Positions 9,902 through 18,100 of a stretch of 64,000 bases of DNA are shown here, one piece after another. Made by a program: the position numbers and the translations under genes. Location of the stretch: assembly GCA_006969745.1 (NCBI GenBank), contig CP030886.1, positions 4,065,234 through 4,129,233 on the forward strand, given 5' to 3'. This stretch comes from Cytophagaceae bacterium. GTDB lineage: Bacteria; Bacteroidota; Bacteroidia; Cytophagales; Cyclobacteriaceae. Below the pieces are notes generated by a model that saw only the letters and a list, made by a program, of their open reading frames with translations, was not told the DNA's origin and did not search any database. Position 1 is the first letter of the stretch, and each line of letters begins with the position of its first letter.

Positions 9902-9920
9902 CAAAGCTTTTCGAGCTTTG
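9902..9920 (+). terminator. Hairpin downstream of the T9SS gene, possible terminator
   Basis: There is a perfect 7-bp stem CAAAGCT/AGCTTTG with loop TTTCG. It is followed by a pyrimidine-rich, T-interrupted tract rather than a clean T run. It lies 170 bases after the stop, so it is a weak terminator candidate. Confidence 0.35.
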
Positions 9921-9992
9921 CTTCCTTTATTTATAACAATATAGAAAGTCTGAATTTTAGCAAGTAAAAGCCAAATTGACCTTTTAAAATAA

Positions 9993-10030
9993 GGAATTAA
10001 AAAACCCGATTTTTCTTTAAGAAATACGGG
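9993..10030 (-). terminator. Rho-independent terminator of the transposition operon
   Basis: Read on the minus strand, a stem of CCCGTATTTCTT with AAGAAAAATCGGG (one bulge and one mismatch) is followed by TTTTTTAATT. It lies 11 bases after the stop of the DUF2384 gene. This marks the 3' end of the operon that starts with the transposase. Confidence 0.8.
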
Positions 10031-10040
10031 CAATAAAAGG

Positions 10041-10322
10041 TCAATGACTGTGAACTCCTTCTGCTAATGCATAGAGCTCAGAAATAGTCTTGTCAGGATC
10101 TACAGGTAAGAAATCAATCGGGCGTTTACCATTAAGAGATTGAGGGTAGGAAAGGAGCCACCTCTTTATGTATTCATGTTTTTCAAAAACAATAGCAAGA
10201 AGTGGGACAAGTTCTCTTTGCATTTCATTAATCTGTCCTCTGTGGAGTCTAGGATTGTAGTCATTAGGATTGTCACCGAATCTATCTACTTCGCTAAGAA
10301 GAAAATCTATAATGGCATCCAT
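10041..10322 (-). CDS. DUF2384 (MbcA/ParS/Xre antitoxin C-terminal) domain protein
   Basis: This 93-residue protein has a second half with the pattern of the DUF2384 toxin-binding domain of Xre/MbcA/ParS antitoxins: 'VFEKHEYIKRWLLSYPQSLNGKRPIDFL' in outline, then an 'ISELYALAEGV' helix. In that family this domain clamps RES-type NAD+-degrading toxins. The usual N-terminal Xre helix-turn-helix is absent, and no RES toxin lies next to it. It is the last gene of the transposase operon, six bases after a small upstream ORF, and a decayed relative is present at 40502-40661. Its role in the transposon is unknown. Target-immunity or regulatory functions are as possible as a toxin-antitoxin role. Confidence 0.65.
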   Translation of the reverse strand: MDAIIDFLLSEVDRFGDNPNDYNPRLHRGQINEMQRELVPLLAIVFEKHEYIKRWLLSYPQSLNGKRPIDFLPVDPDKTISELYALAEGVHSH

Positions 10323-10328
10323 CTTTTG

Positions 10329-10502
10329 TTAAATAAAAATTGTCCCAATTGGTTTAGTGACTAATGCATCACCATCGGCTTTTATTTCCAGGATAAGTGG
10401 TCCTGAATCAGAGTATGAAATTATTGCCGGATTATCTCCATTCTTTAAATGATGTAAAAAACGTTGACGGCTCCGCTTAGCTATTTTATGTGGACTTAAC
10501 AC
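10329..10502 (-). CDS. Small 57-residue orphan in the transposition operon
   Basis: A frame beginning with GTG and ending with TAA fills the space between the ATPase gene (19 bases upstream) and the DUF2384 gene (six bases downstream). The N-terminus is basic (PHKIAKRSRQRFLHHLKNGD) and could bind nucleic acid. The rest is strand-like and hydrophobic, with 'SGPLILEIKADGDALV'. I do not recognise the family. The tight spacing on both sides is the main argument that it is real. Lack of an ATG and the short length are the main arguments against. Confidence 0.45.
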   Translation of the reverse strand: MLSPHKIAKRSRQRFLHHLKNGDNPAIISYSDSGPLILEIKADGDALVTKPIGTIFI

Positions 10503-10521
10503 GCTATAAATTTATCGAATA

Positions 10522-11265
10522 TTACTTAGAGTCTTCGATTTGTCTTTTTGCGAATCGATGTATTCTTCTTAGTGCTTTATAGAGTTGATTCAGATTTTTA
10601 GTTTCATTAGCTATTCGGTCTATTAAGCTTTGATCTCTTAATCCGGAGAGATAACAAATGGAGGCTTTTTCTTCGAATTCAACTGGGACAATGTTTTTCC
10701 AGTCATCAACAGTTTGACCAACTGCTTTGGAAACATTGCTATCGTTAGATTTATTTTCATGTTTAAACATGAATTTAGATGTTGTAATCAAGCAGAATGT
10801 TAGGACAGATTCGGTTTCTTTTATTAACCGAATAAAGCTAGCAAGCTTAGCACCTTTGAGTAAGTGAAAGTCATCTACAATGAGTATTCTAGGGCCAGTT
10901 TTAAGTACTGACTTAAAATGATATTTGAGTGCCTGAATTAGAAATTTTACATCTACGGATTCATAGTAATACTGGGGTCTAAAATCATAACCAAGCTGAT
11001 ATAGAAAATCACTTAGTGTTTCTTTCAAACTATTATCAGTATTTATATAAAAAGAGTTTCTACTGTTTTGCTTACAATACTCCTTTGAAGCATAGGTTGC
11101 TCCGCATCCAGAAGTCTTAAGAATTGCACCAGAAGTTTCAGAAGACTTTAGGCCATGTATTCCGACTATGATCTCCCTAAAGTTCTTTGTCTCGTAGAAA
11201 TATACTAATCTCTTATTGCTGCATACTTTAGTGTAGTCAATCTTATATCTAGATAGATCAATCAA
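10522..11265 (-). CDS. MuB/TniB-like AAA ATPase of transposition, atypical Walker A
   Basis: This 247-residue protein is encoded directly after the DDE transposase, with a 4-base overlap. That is the position of MuB, TniB or TnsC, the AAA ATPases that choose target DNA and activate the transposase. The Walker B motif is clear (RILIVDDFHLL, residues 126-136). The expected P-loop reads TSGCGATYAS (residues 51-60), so the nucleotide-binding lysine is replaced by alanine. Sensor-like 'FCLITTSKF' follows Walker B. Either ATP binding is weak or absent, or this is a divergent subfamily with another lysine. C-terminal basic helices probably contact DNA or the transposase. Confidence 0.72.
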   Translation of the reverse strand: MIDLSRYKIDYTKVCSNKRLVYFYETKNFREIIVGIHGLKSSETSGAILKTSGCGATYASKEYCKQNSRNSFYINTDNSLKETLSDFLYQLGYDFRPQYYYESVDVKFLIQALKYHFKSVLKTGPRILIVDDFHLLKGAKLASFIRLIKETESVLTFCLITTSKFMFKHENKSNDSNVSKAVGQTVDDWKNIVPVEFEEKASICYLSGLRDQSLIDRIANETKNLNQLYKALRRIHRFAKRQIEDSK

Positions 11266-13358
11266 AACGTCGATTTGCTATAGCGGTTGTGTTGCTTTTT
11301 TGTACCCTTCTTACTCTTCTTTTTAACAGCAGTGCTGTTGTATAAAATATTGTTTATTTCAGCACTCTGCGTCTCCATTTCTTCCAAGAATTCCATCAAG
11401 TAGATGGAGTCTTTTGCTTCGGTTGAGTAGGAGACAATTTGATTTGGATAATGTTGAGAGAACATTTCCATTACTTCTTTGAAGTTATCTTTCAACTTAT
11501 TGTCAAAGTGTTTTTTTATCTCATTCTTGCCTTTCATAGTTTCACGAAACATGCGTTCTTCATCTAGTCCTCTTTTCCTTCGTGATTCATTGATACGACT
11601 TTTCCTTCTCATTGAGGTTAGGTATTTTGGAGAAGAGGCATTGTAAAGGAAGACTTCCTCTGGATTATCGTAATCCATATAGCAGTCTACTACTTCACCT
11701 GTTAAATTCCCAGCTAACTCCGATTCAATCTTTTGGAAAATGTACTCATGCTTATCGTTGATTATTCGAACTGCACAGTTTCTGAATTGAATAGAGGTTG
11801 ATGGGAAACAGATATAAGGGATTAAATGATGTGGTAACCTAATGCCTACGTCGCTATTGAGATGCTGTCTGTAAATATCATTTGGACCTTCAACGGTACT
11901 GAGATCAAAACCAAACTTATTATAATGGATGATTTTGTTAAAAATGAAATCTTCAAGTTGAATTTCGTCTCGAAGTAAGTTAAGGTTATGAAGTGCAATT
12001 TTGATTACCTTATTTGGCCGGGCATCTTTCAATGTAGAAGTTATCCCTTCACCAACCCATCCGAATTCGGGACGTAGGTATGCATCCTGGAACGACCTGA
12101 AAAATCTTTCAGCAGATGCTTTTGCTTGAGCTCTTGAAGATTGGATTAATTCAACCTCATCCAAATTTTCCTCAGAATGTTTAATACCTAACTCATTAAT
12201 CTTATCTATCATTCGCTTGAAGACTTTGCTTCTCATTGCTGACCCTCGGTCAGTAACGACTTCTTCAGGAAAAACATTATTTGTAATCTGAAGCATCATT
12301 CGAATAGCTCTTACTAGAGCAAGTGTCGTTTCGGTTTTTGAGATTGAAAAACCCAATAACCTATTCGAAAATGAATCAATTATGAAGACAATCACCCTGT
12401 AAATAGGGGCGCTGCCGTTTAGGTTTTTATGAATGAACTGAAGTTTTGTTCCATCTATGTAAACTCTTTCCAAAGGGCGAAGAACAGAGTGTGTGTTGAC
12501 TTGTGGTTCTAGTTTTAGAATATGATCAGGGTCTGATGCATAGCTAACGAGGTTCTTGATATTTGGCGTATTGAGAAAATTTCTGACAGTCTTTGCACCA
12601 AGTAGTTTGGATCCATTGATCTTAGGAAATAGTGTAAGTAGAACATTAACTTGATGAGTTATTGTAGTCTTTTTGAGCTTATTGCCAGACCTAGCGAGAA
12701 AGATTAATATTTTCTCAGTTTCATTATTAATTTTAGTGTGATTGGATTTCTTGCCAAGCAATCCATGTCTTACGTACTCAATGAGCTTATTATTTTCCTT
12801 TTCCTTTTCAGCTATCTTTAAATATTGATAAAGATCCTTGACGTTTCCAAAAGGCATTTTTAAGTCACTAATTAGTGTACTGCTTCTCATAATATCTATA
12901 ACATGTTTCCTTGTACCATGTCCATCACGTTTGATGATAGCTATTGCAGTTTCTAGCAATGCATGCTTCTTGGCACATTCATGAATTTGAGCAGTTCCAC
13001 CACCATTTAACTGAATGAAATGCGGGACGTGTTTTGAGAATGTCCTAACACTATGCTCAAGTAATAGTTTGTATTCAGATCTCTTCTTATTCAATTCATG
13101 ACCGAAGTAGATTGCTTGCTCAGCTTTGGCAATTTCCAAAATACCGTTATCGTCAGGAAGAGAATACTTTCTTCTTGTTGGATCAGGAATGGAGCTACAT
13201 TTAATAAACACATCATTTTGGTGTTTCATGTAAATCCAAGAGGTGGGAGAACTATCAGATAAACGATTCGTTATCGATTTTTGGGGAATTTTGAAATGTT
13301 CAACCAATAAGGTCTTATTGATCCATATTTCCCCATGGTGATGGAGATAATAATCCAT
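11262..13358 (-). CDS. Mu/TniA-like DDE transposase
   Basis: This 698-residue transposase has an RNase H-fold catalytic core. D302 (VYIDGTKL), D370 (VVTDRGSAM) and E417 (ASAERFFRS) make a plausible DDE triad with spacing of 67 and 46 residues. The N-terminal 290 residues are helical and contain HTH-like segments for end binding. The C-terminal 250 residues hold a Mu-type beta-barrel region and a very basic tail (KKKSKKGTKK). It heads an operon with the ATPase, the small orphan and the DUF2384 gene, an order seen in Mu-like and Tn5053-like elements. The 5' region is extremely AT-rich. The transposon ends were not identified. Confidence 0.85.
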   Translation of the reverse strand: MDYYLHHHGEIWINKTLLVEHFKIPQKSITNRLSDSSPTSWIYMKHQNDVFIKCSSIPDPTRRKYSLPDDNGILEIAKAEQAIYFGHELNKKRSEYKLLLEHSVRTFSKHVPHFIQLNGGGTAQIHECAKKHALLETAIAIIKRDGHGTRKHVIDIMRSSTLISDLKMPFGNVKDLYQYLKIAEKEKENNKLIEYVRHGLLGKKSNHTKINNETEKILIFLARSGNKLKKTTITHQVNVLLTLFPKINGSKLLGAKTVRNFLNTPNIKNLVSYASDPDHILKLEPQVNTHSVLRPLERVYIDGTKLQFIHKNLNGSAPIYRVIVFIIDSFSNRLLGFSISKTETTLALVRAIRMMLQITNNVFPEEVVTDRGSAMRSKVFKRMIDKINELGIKHSEENLDEVELIQSSRAQAKASAERFFRSFQDAYLRPEFGWVGEGITSTLKDARPNKVIKIALHNLNLLRDEIQLEDFIFNKIIHYNKFGFDLSTVEGPNDIYRQHLNSDVGIRLPHHLIPYICFPSTSIQFRNCAVRIINDKHEYIFQKIESELAGNLTGEVVDCYMDYDNPEEVFLYNASSPKYLTSMRRKSRINESRRKRGLDEERMFRETMKGKNEIKKHFDNKLKDNFKEVMEMFSQHYPNQIVSYSTEAKDSIYLMEFLEEMETQSAEINNILYNSTAVKKKSKKGTKKQHNRYSKSTF

Positions 13359-13456
13359 TATAGTGTTGTGGTTTATACTTAAACACTAAATATATAATAT
13401 TTAAACAATAATATATTCATATCATATATACTTTAATTTATAATCATATAATCTTG

Positions 13457-13508
13457 AATATGTACATCGTATAGTGCAGGTACATATTCGTTACTATATT
13501 TGAGTAAC
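13457..13508 (+). promoter_or_regulatory. Promoter of the Xre gene with two nested inverted repeats
   Basis: A perfect 9-bp inverted repeat AATATGTAC-N14-GTACATATT (13457-13488) is followed by GTTAC-N9-GTAAC (13490-13508). The second repeat encloses TATATTTG at 13495-13502, an exact match to the Bacteroidetes -7 consensus. This is the layout of a self-repressed HTH regulator gene. The repeats could alternatively be binding subsites (res) for the nearby serine resolvase. Confidence 0.6.
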
Positions 13509-13530
13509 ATATTTTAGGTGAGAGTTAAAC

Positions 13531-13860
13531 ATGGATTTTGGAGAAAATCTAAAGAGGATAAGGAAAATGAAAAACATGAATCGAGCTGATCTTTGTAAGG
13601 TCAGTGGGATATCATATGTTCAATTATCTAAATATGAAGAGGGGAAGTCAAACCCTAATCTTGATTCAATTTTAAAGATTTCATCAGCATTAAGCGTATC
13701 ACCAAAAGATTTAATTCCAGACGGATCTACAGAAAAACTTGTTAATGAGATCAATTATATGATTTCGAATTATGATCATTTTCAGCTTGATCATGAATTT
13801 TTGAGAATGATTCATAGTTCAATTCAATTTAGGATTAAGCCGGAAATACTGTCAAACTAA
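13531..13860 (+). CDS. Xre-family helix-turn-helix regulator
   Basis: This 109-residue protein has an N-terminal HTH_3/Xre domain, residues 6-62, with the helices 'NRADLCKVSGISYVQLSKYE' and 'LDSILKISSALSVS'. A 45-residue C-terminal tail of unknown function follows. The gene is divergent from the transposase operon and convergent with the resolvase, whose 3' end it overlaps by nine bases. Nested palindromes over its own -7 element suggest autorepression. It may also control the divergent transposase promoter. Confidence 0.85.
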   Translation: MDFGENLKRIRKMKNMNRADLCKVSGISYVQLSKYEEGKSNPNLDSILKISSALSVSPKDLIPDGSTEKLVNEINYMISNYDHFQLDHEFLRMIHSSIQFRIKPEILSN

Positions 13861-14466
13861 GCTTTCCTTGACTTTCTTTATTGTATTAGGAGAACACTTG
13901 CATAGTTTCTGAATTTCCCTTGAAGAGTATCCCTTACTCAAGTACTTCTGGATATCAGAATGCTTAGAAAGAAATTTCTCCTTTGATTCTATAGATCCAA
14001 TTTTTCTTCCAGTGGTCAATCCATTCGCTTTTCGCGCTTTAATTCCAGATTTGATTCGATAGCTCATTTGCTCACTTTCTAATCTGGCTAGATCAGCCAT
14101 GATAGTGACTATGAGTTTGGTGAATATCTCACTTGAGGATTCTGATTTGTTAATAGTGGTTCCAAGATTATGAATGTATATAGCTACTCCTTGTTTTTTG
14201 AGATCCTCGATTAGTCCAAGGACCTCATGAGTATTCCGTCCTAGCCTAGAGACTTCTGAGACCATGATGCACTTAATGTTATTCGTCTTTAGATAGGAGA
14301 GGGCCTTCTGAAGAATAGGTCGATCATCAACTGAAACTGAAAATCCGGATACCTTCTCAGAAAACACTTTTACAATGTCGAATTCAGGCAATGACTTCAT
14401 ATCGTTTACCTGACGGGCTGTTGATTGGTCTTTTGTAGAAACTCGAGTGTATAGGATTGCTTTCAT
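13852..14466 (-). CDS. Serine recombinase / resolvase
   Basis: This 204-residue small serine recombinase has the nucleophile S10 in LYTRVSTKDQ. The catalytic arginines lie in 'DDRPILQKAL' and 'VSRLGRN', and the 'ADLARLESEQMSYRIKSGI' E-helix precedes a C-terminal HTH (SSREIQKLCKCSPNTIKKV). In Tn5053-type elements such an enzyme resolves cointegrates at a res site. The location next to the DDE transposase operon fits that role. The inverted repeats at 13457-13508, or TGTTAT/ATAACA around its own start at 14466-14499, are candidate sites. It is convergent with the Xre gene. Confidence 0.9.
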   Translation of the reverse strand: MKAILYTRVSTKDQSTARQVNDMKSLPEFDIVKVFSEKVSGFSVSVDDRPILQKALSYLKTNNIKCIMVSEVSRLGRNTHEVLGLIEDLKKQGVAIYIHNLGTTINKSESSSEIFTKLIVTIMADLARLESEQMSYRIKSGIKARKANGLTTGRKIGSIESKEKFLSKHSDIQKYLSKGYSSREIQKLCKCSPNTIKKVKESLV

Positions 14467-14625
14467 GTTATCATTTAAAGATAAGCTATAATAATAACAA
14501 TTTCTTGGAATTAGGTTTCGTCTGTATACTTTCTAAGACACATTTGTGTAACAGAGTTAAAATAATAACACTAAATCATATAACTCTCTTCCATAATTCT
14601 GTAAATCCTTCCTTTTTGCTTTTCG

Positions 14626-14633
14626 TATATTTG
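14626..14633 (+). promoter_or_regulatory. Candidate -7 element for the copper operon
   Basis: TATATTTG matches the Bacteroidetes -7 consensus TAnnTTTG exactly and ends five bases before the TTG start of the HYC_CC_PP gene. No good -33 TTTG is seen at 19-21 bases, so activation or leaderless transcription would have to be assumed. Confidence 0.4.
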
Positions 14634-14638
14634 TTAGG

Positions 14639-15055
14639 TTGAAAAAGGTTATTTCCATATCGCTTGCACTCCTGATGCTTACAAGTCATCTGGGCTTTGC
14701 TGTGGGAACTCACTTCTGTGGGGGTCTGGCAGTAGAAGCTAAATTGATGATTGGACATGAGCATCTTGACTGTGGTATGGCAGATATGGATAAGGAGTGT
14801 GAACGAAAGTCAGATGGGAAAACCTATCTGGATAAGTCGCCTTGCTGTGAAAACGAATACCTCACCATTGAGGTAGAGGATGAGTTTAAGCCGAGTGTTG
14901 AACAAACTGCTCTCAGTTTTGAGTTTGTCGCAGCATTTGTAGTCTCATACCTTGATTTCTTTTCTGTTGATGAGGAAAATGGACAACTCGCGGAGTATGA
15001 CCCACCTCTGGTCACGGAGGACATATCGATCCTTCACCAGGTCTTCATAATATAA
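14639..15055 (+). CDS. HYC_CC_PP family protein, metal-island leader gene
   Basis: This 138-residue exported protein is predicted from a TTG start that yields MKKVISISLALLML to HLGFA, a good signal peptide. It has the three marks of the Bacteroidetes HYC_CC_PP family: HFCGG after the signal, a central PCCEN, and YDPPL near the C-terminus. Members are commonly found immediately upstream of CusA/CzcA pumps, as here. The conserved Cys and His suggest periplasmic copper or silver binding, but the role is not established. The next possible start (ATG, residue 13) would remove most of the signal peptide. Confidence 0.75.
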   Translation: MKKVISISLALLMLTSHLGFAVGTHFCGGLAVEAKLMIGHEHLDCGMADMDKECERKSDGKTYLDKSPCCENEYLTIEVEDEFKPSVEQTALSFEFVAAFVVSYLDFFSVDEENGQLAEYDPPLVTEDISILHQVFII

Positions 15056-15068
15056 TACGCATAATATG

Positions 15069-15089
15069 TCCTGACAAAAATTGTCAGGA
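15069..15089. other. Strong hairpin between HYC_CC_PP gene and cusA-type gene
   Basis: A perfect 8-bp inverted repeat TCCTGACA/TGTCAGGA has a 5-base loop AAAAT. No T run follows, so it is not a simple terminator. It could be an operator or an mRNA processing or stabilising hairpin that lets the pump mRNA be expressed differently from the leader gene. Confidence 0.5.
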
Positions 15090-15144
15090 GGGTTAATCAA
15101 CACCCATTTTGGACTGATGTTTCAGTTTCATTTCAAAACATATT

Positions 15145-18100
15145 ATGCTCAATCGAATCATAAAATATTTCTTAGAAAACAGGCTTGTAACCGTTCTGAT
15201 CCTCATTGGCTTCATTGCTTGGGGTATAGTGACAGCTCCATTCGGATGGCAAGTCGGTGCTTTGCCTTCTGATCCTGTCCCTGTTGATGCCATTCCGGAT
15301 ATTGGGGAGAATCAACAGATTGTATTTACTCAGTGGCAGGGACGGTCACCGCAGGATATTGAAGATCAAATTTCGTATCCATTGACTACTTACCTCTTGG
15401 GTATACCTGGAGTAAAGTCTATCCGTAGCTCCTCTATTTTTGGGTTCTCTAGTATCTATATCATATTCAATGAAGATATTGAATTCTACTGGAGTAGATC
15501 ACGAATTCTCGAAAAACTGAATTCCATTCCATCAGGACTGCTTCCGGAGAGCGTTCAACCTACACTGGGCCCAGATGCTACTGCACTTGGACAAGTTTAT
15601 TGGTACACCATTGAAGGCAGAGATGGTGATGGAAATCCTACAGGAGGATGGGATCTTCACGAGATTCGGACCGTTCAGGATTTCTATGTGAAGTATGGAT
15701 TGAATTCCACAGAAGGAGTGTCGGAAGTAGCCTCCATCGGTGGATTTGTTCAGGAATATCAAATTGACGTAAATCCTGATGCCCTTTTAGCTTACAATAT
15801 TCCACTTCACCGAGTGATGACAGCAGTGAAGCAATCCAATAAAGATGTTGGAGCCAAAACCATTGAAATAAATCAGGCCGAATATCTGGTTAGAGGCTTG
15901 GGCTACATCAAGTCAGTTGAGGATCTGGAAAAAGCAGTTGTTGCGGTGCAAGACAATGTGCCGATTCGAGTAAAAGATGTCGGTGTAGTGTCGCTTGGCC
16001 CTGCCACTCGAAGGGGATTATTGGATAAAGACGGTGCAGAAGTAGTAGGTGGAGTTGTAGTAGCCAGATATGGTGCCAATCCACTAGAGGTCATCAACAA
16101 TGTCAAAGACAAAATCAAAGAAATAGCTGCAGGTCTTCCAAAGAAGACGCTTGCTAATGGGACGGAGAGCCAATTAACCATTGTACCTTTCTATGATCGA
16201 TCACAATTGATCTATGAGACACTTGGCACATTGGAGGAAGCACTTTCTCTCGAAATACTGATTTCCATTTTGGTAGTGATTGTCATGGTGTATAATCTCA
16301 GAGCGTCATTTCTGATTTCAAGTATTTTACCCATCTCGGTGCTCATGGTGTTCATTGCCATGCGCTATTTTGGCGTGGATGCCAATATTGTCGCCCTTTC
16401 CGGAATAGCCATTGCCATTGGTACCATGGTAGACCTAGGAATAATCCTCTCAGAAAACATCATAAAACATCTGGACGAAGCTCCCGCAGAACAGAAGTTG
16501 ATCACGACCATTTACAATGGTTCTACGGAAGTAGCTACAGCGATACTCACAGCGGTTTCTACCACCATTGTCAGCTTTATTCCTGTCTTCACTATGCAAG
16601 CTGCAGAAGGCAAATTGTTCGGGCCTTTGGCCTTTACTAAAACCTTTGCCTTGGTTGCTGCGCTAATTGTATCACTTCTCATTTTACCAACACTGGCCTA
16701 CTGGTTCTTTGGAGCAAGAATCAAGAATGAGAGAGTACAGAAAATAGTGAATATCGGATTGATCCTGATTGGGATTGGAGGCTTGATATTCGGACAAATT
16801 TGGGGCGGAATCATGTTGGTGCTTTTTGGCTCAATTGTATTCTTCAAAACCTGGTATCAAAAGGAAGAACGTCCTCAAAAATGGTACAGCAGTCTAATTG
16901 ATAAAGCTGAATTAATTCTGGCGGTTATCGGAGTGGTTTGGCTGCTAGGAAAATATTGGTTGCCTCTAGGCGCTAGTAACAGTGTATTTACTAACGTTCT
17001 TTTTGTATCCCTTCTTGTTGGTGTCATCCTTGGGGCATTCACTTTACTTCAATACTACTACAAGCCTATTCTTAAATGGTGCCTGGACAATAAGATAAAG
17101 TTCATGATCTTGCCGACTTTACTCATCCTTTTGGCGGCAAATATCTGGCTGGGTTTTAATTCAGTGTTTGGATTCCTTGCCAAAGGTTTTGATACCATTG
17201 GAGTGGAGATTCAACCAACCAAAGTTTGGTCTACACTAGCACATACATTTCCTGGCGTTGGAGAAGAATTTATGCCATCACTGGATGAAGGAAGTTTCCT
17301 TCTGATGCCAACATCCATGCCGCATTCAGGTATAGAGTACAATCGAAAAGTAGTTGGCCAGCTGGATATGTTATTAACCAATATTCCGGAGGTGGATCTA
17401 ACTGTCGGAAAACTTGGAAGGGTAGAATCTGCACTTGACCCAGCACCCATTTCCATGTACGAAAACGTCATCAACTACAAGCCGGAGTACATGGTCAATC
17501 AAAGTGGTCACCGTGTACGATTCAAAGTGGATGACGGACGATTTGAATTGAAAGATGGATCGTTTGTGAGTAATGAGGATGCCTTACAAAAGGGAGTCAA
17601 GCAAGACCAGCTGATAGAAGATGACAATGGTAAATACTTCCGTAACTGGCGACCTGAAATACAATCTCCGGATGATATCTGGAATGAAATCATCAAGGTA
17701 ACGAAGATCCCAGGTGTAACCTCTGCTCCAAAGCTCCAACCTATCGAAACGCGATTGGTGATGCTACAAACAGGTATGCGGGCACCTATGGGAATCAAAG
17801 TATATGGTCCCGATCTGCAGACCATTCAGGATTTTGGATTACAGCTCGAAGAAATACTCAAGCAAGTTCCTTCTGTAAAAACAGAAGCTGTATTTGCTGA
17901 TCGAATAGTCGGGAAACCTTACATGCATCTGAACATCAACAGAGAACAAATCGCACGATATGGACTCAGTATTGAGGATGTTCAGCAAACCATAGAAACT
18001 GCTATTGGTGGAATGAAGGTTACCACTACAGTAGAGGGGCGAGAAAGATTTCCAGTAAGAGTGAGGTATCCACGCGAACTTCGTGATGATCCAGAATCAC

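Larger units (their letters stand above)
9733..10040. other. Intergenic region at left edge of the transposition module
   Basis: No gene is visible. The stretch contains two hairpins (annotated separately) and an alternating purine-pyrimidine patch, catgcatgtgcgcgcg, near 9802-9817. A left transposon end would be expected here or just outside, but I could not find an inverted repeat matching the other side. Confidence 0.4.

Noticed and set aside
10041..10322. Complete RES-Xre toxin-antitoxin system
   Set aside because: No RES-domain toxin is encoded next to the DUF2384 protein and the HTH part is absent.
14466..14499. TGTTAT/ATAACA inverted repeat as a definite resolvase res site
   Set aside because: The arms are only six bases in AT-rich sequence and overlap the resolvase start. 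The evidence is too weak for a separate feature.
9820..14560. TGTCAAATAACTCT near 9827 and TGTTATTATTTTAACTCT (minus strand, near 14560) as transposon terminal repeats
   Set aside because: Only AACTCT and the first bases match and the spacing differs. No 5-bp target duplication could be seen. The match is not better than chance in AT-rich DNA.
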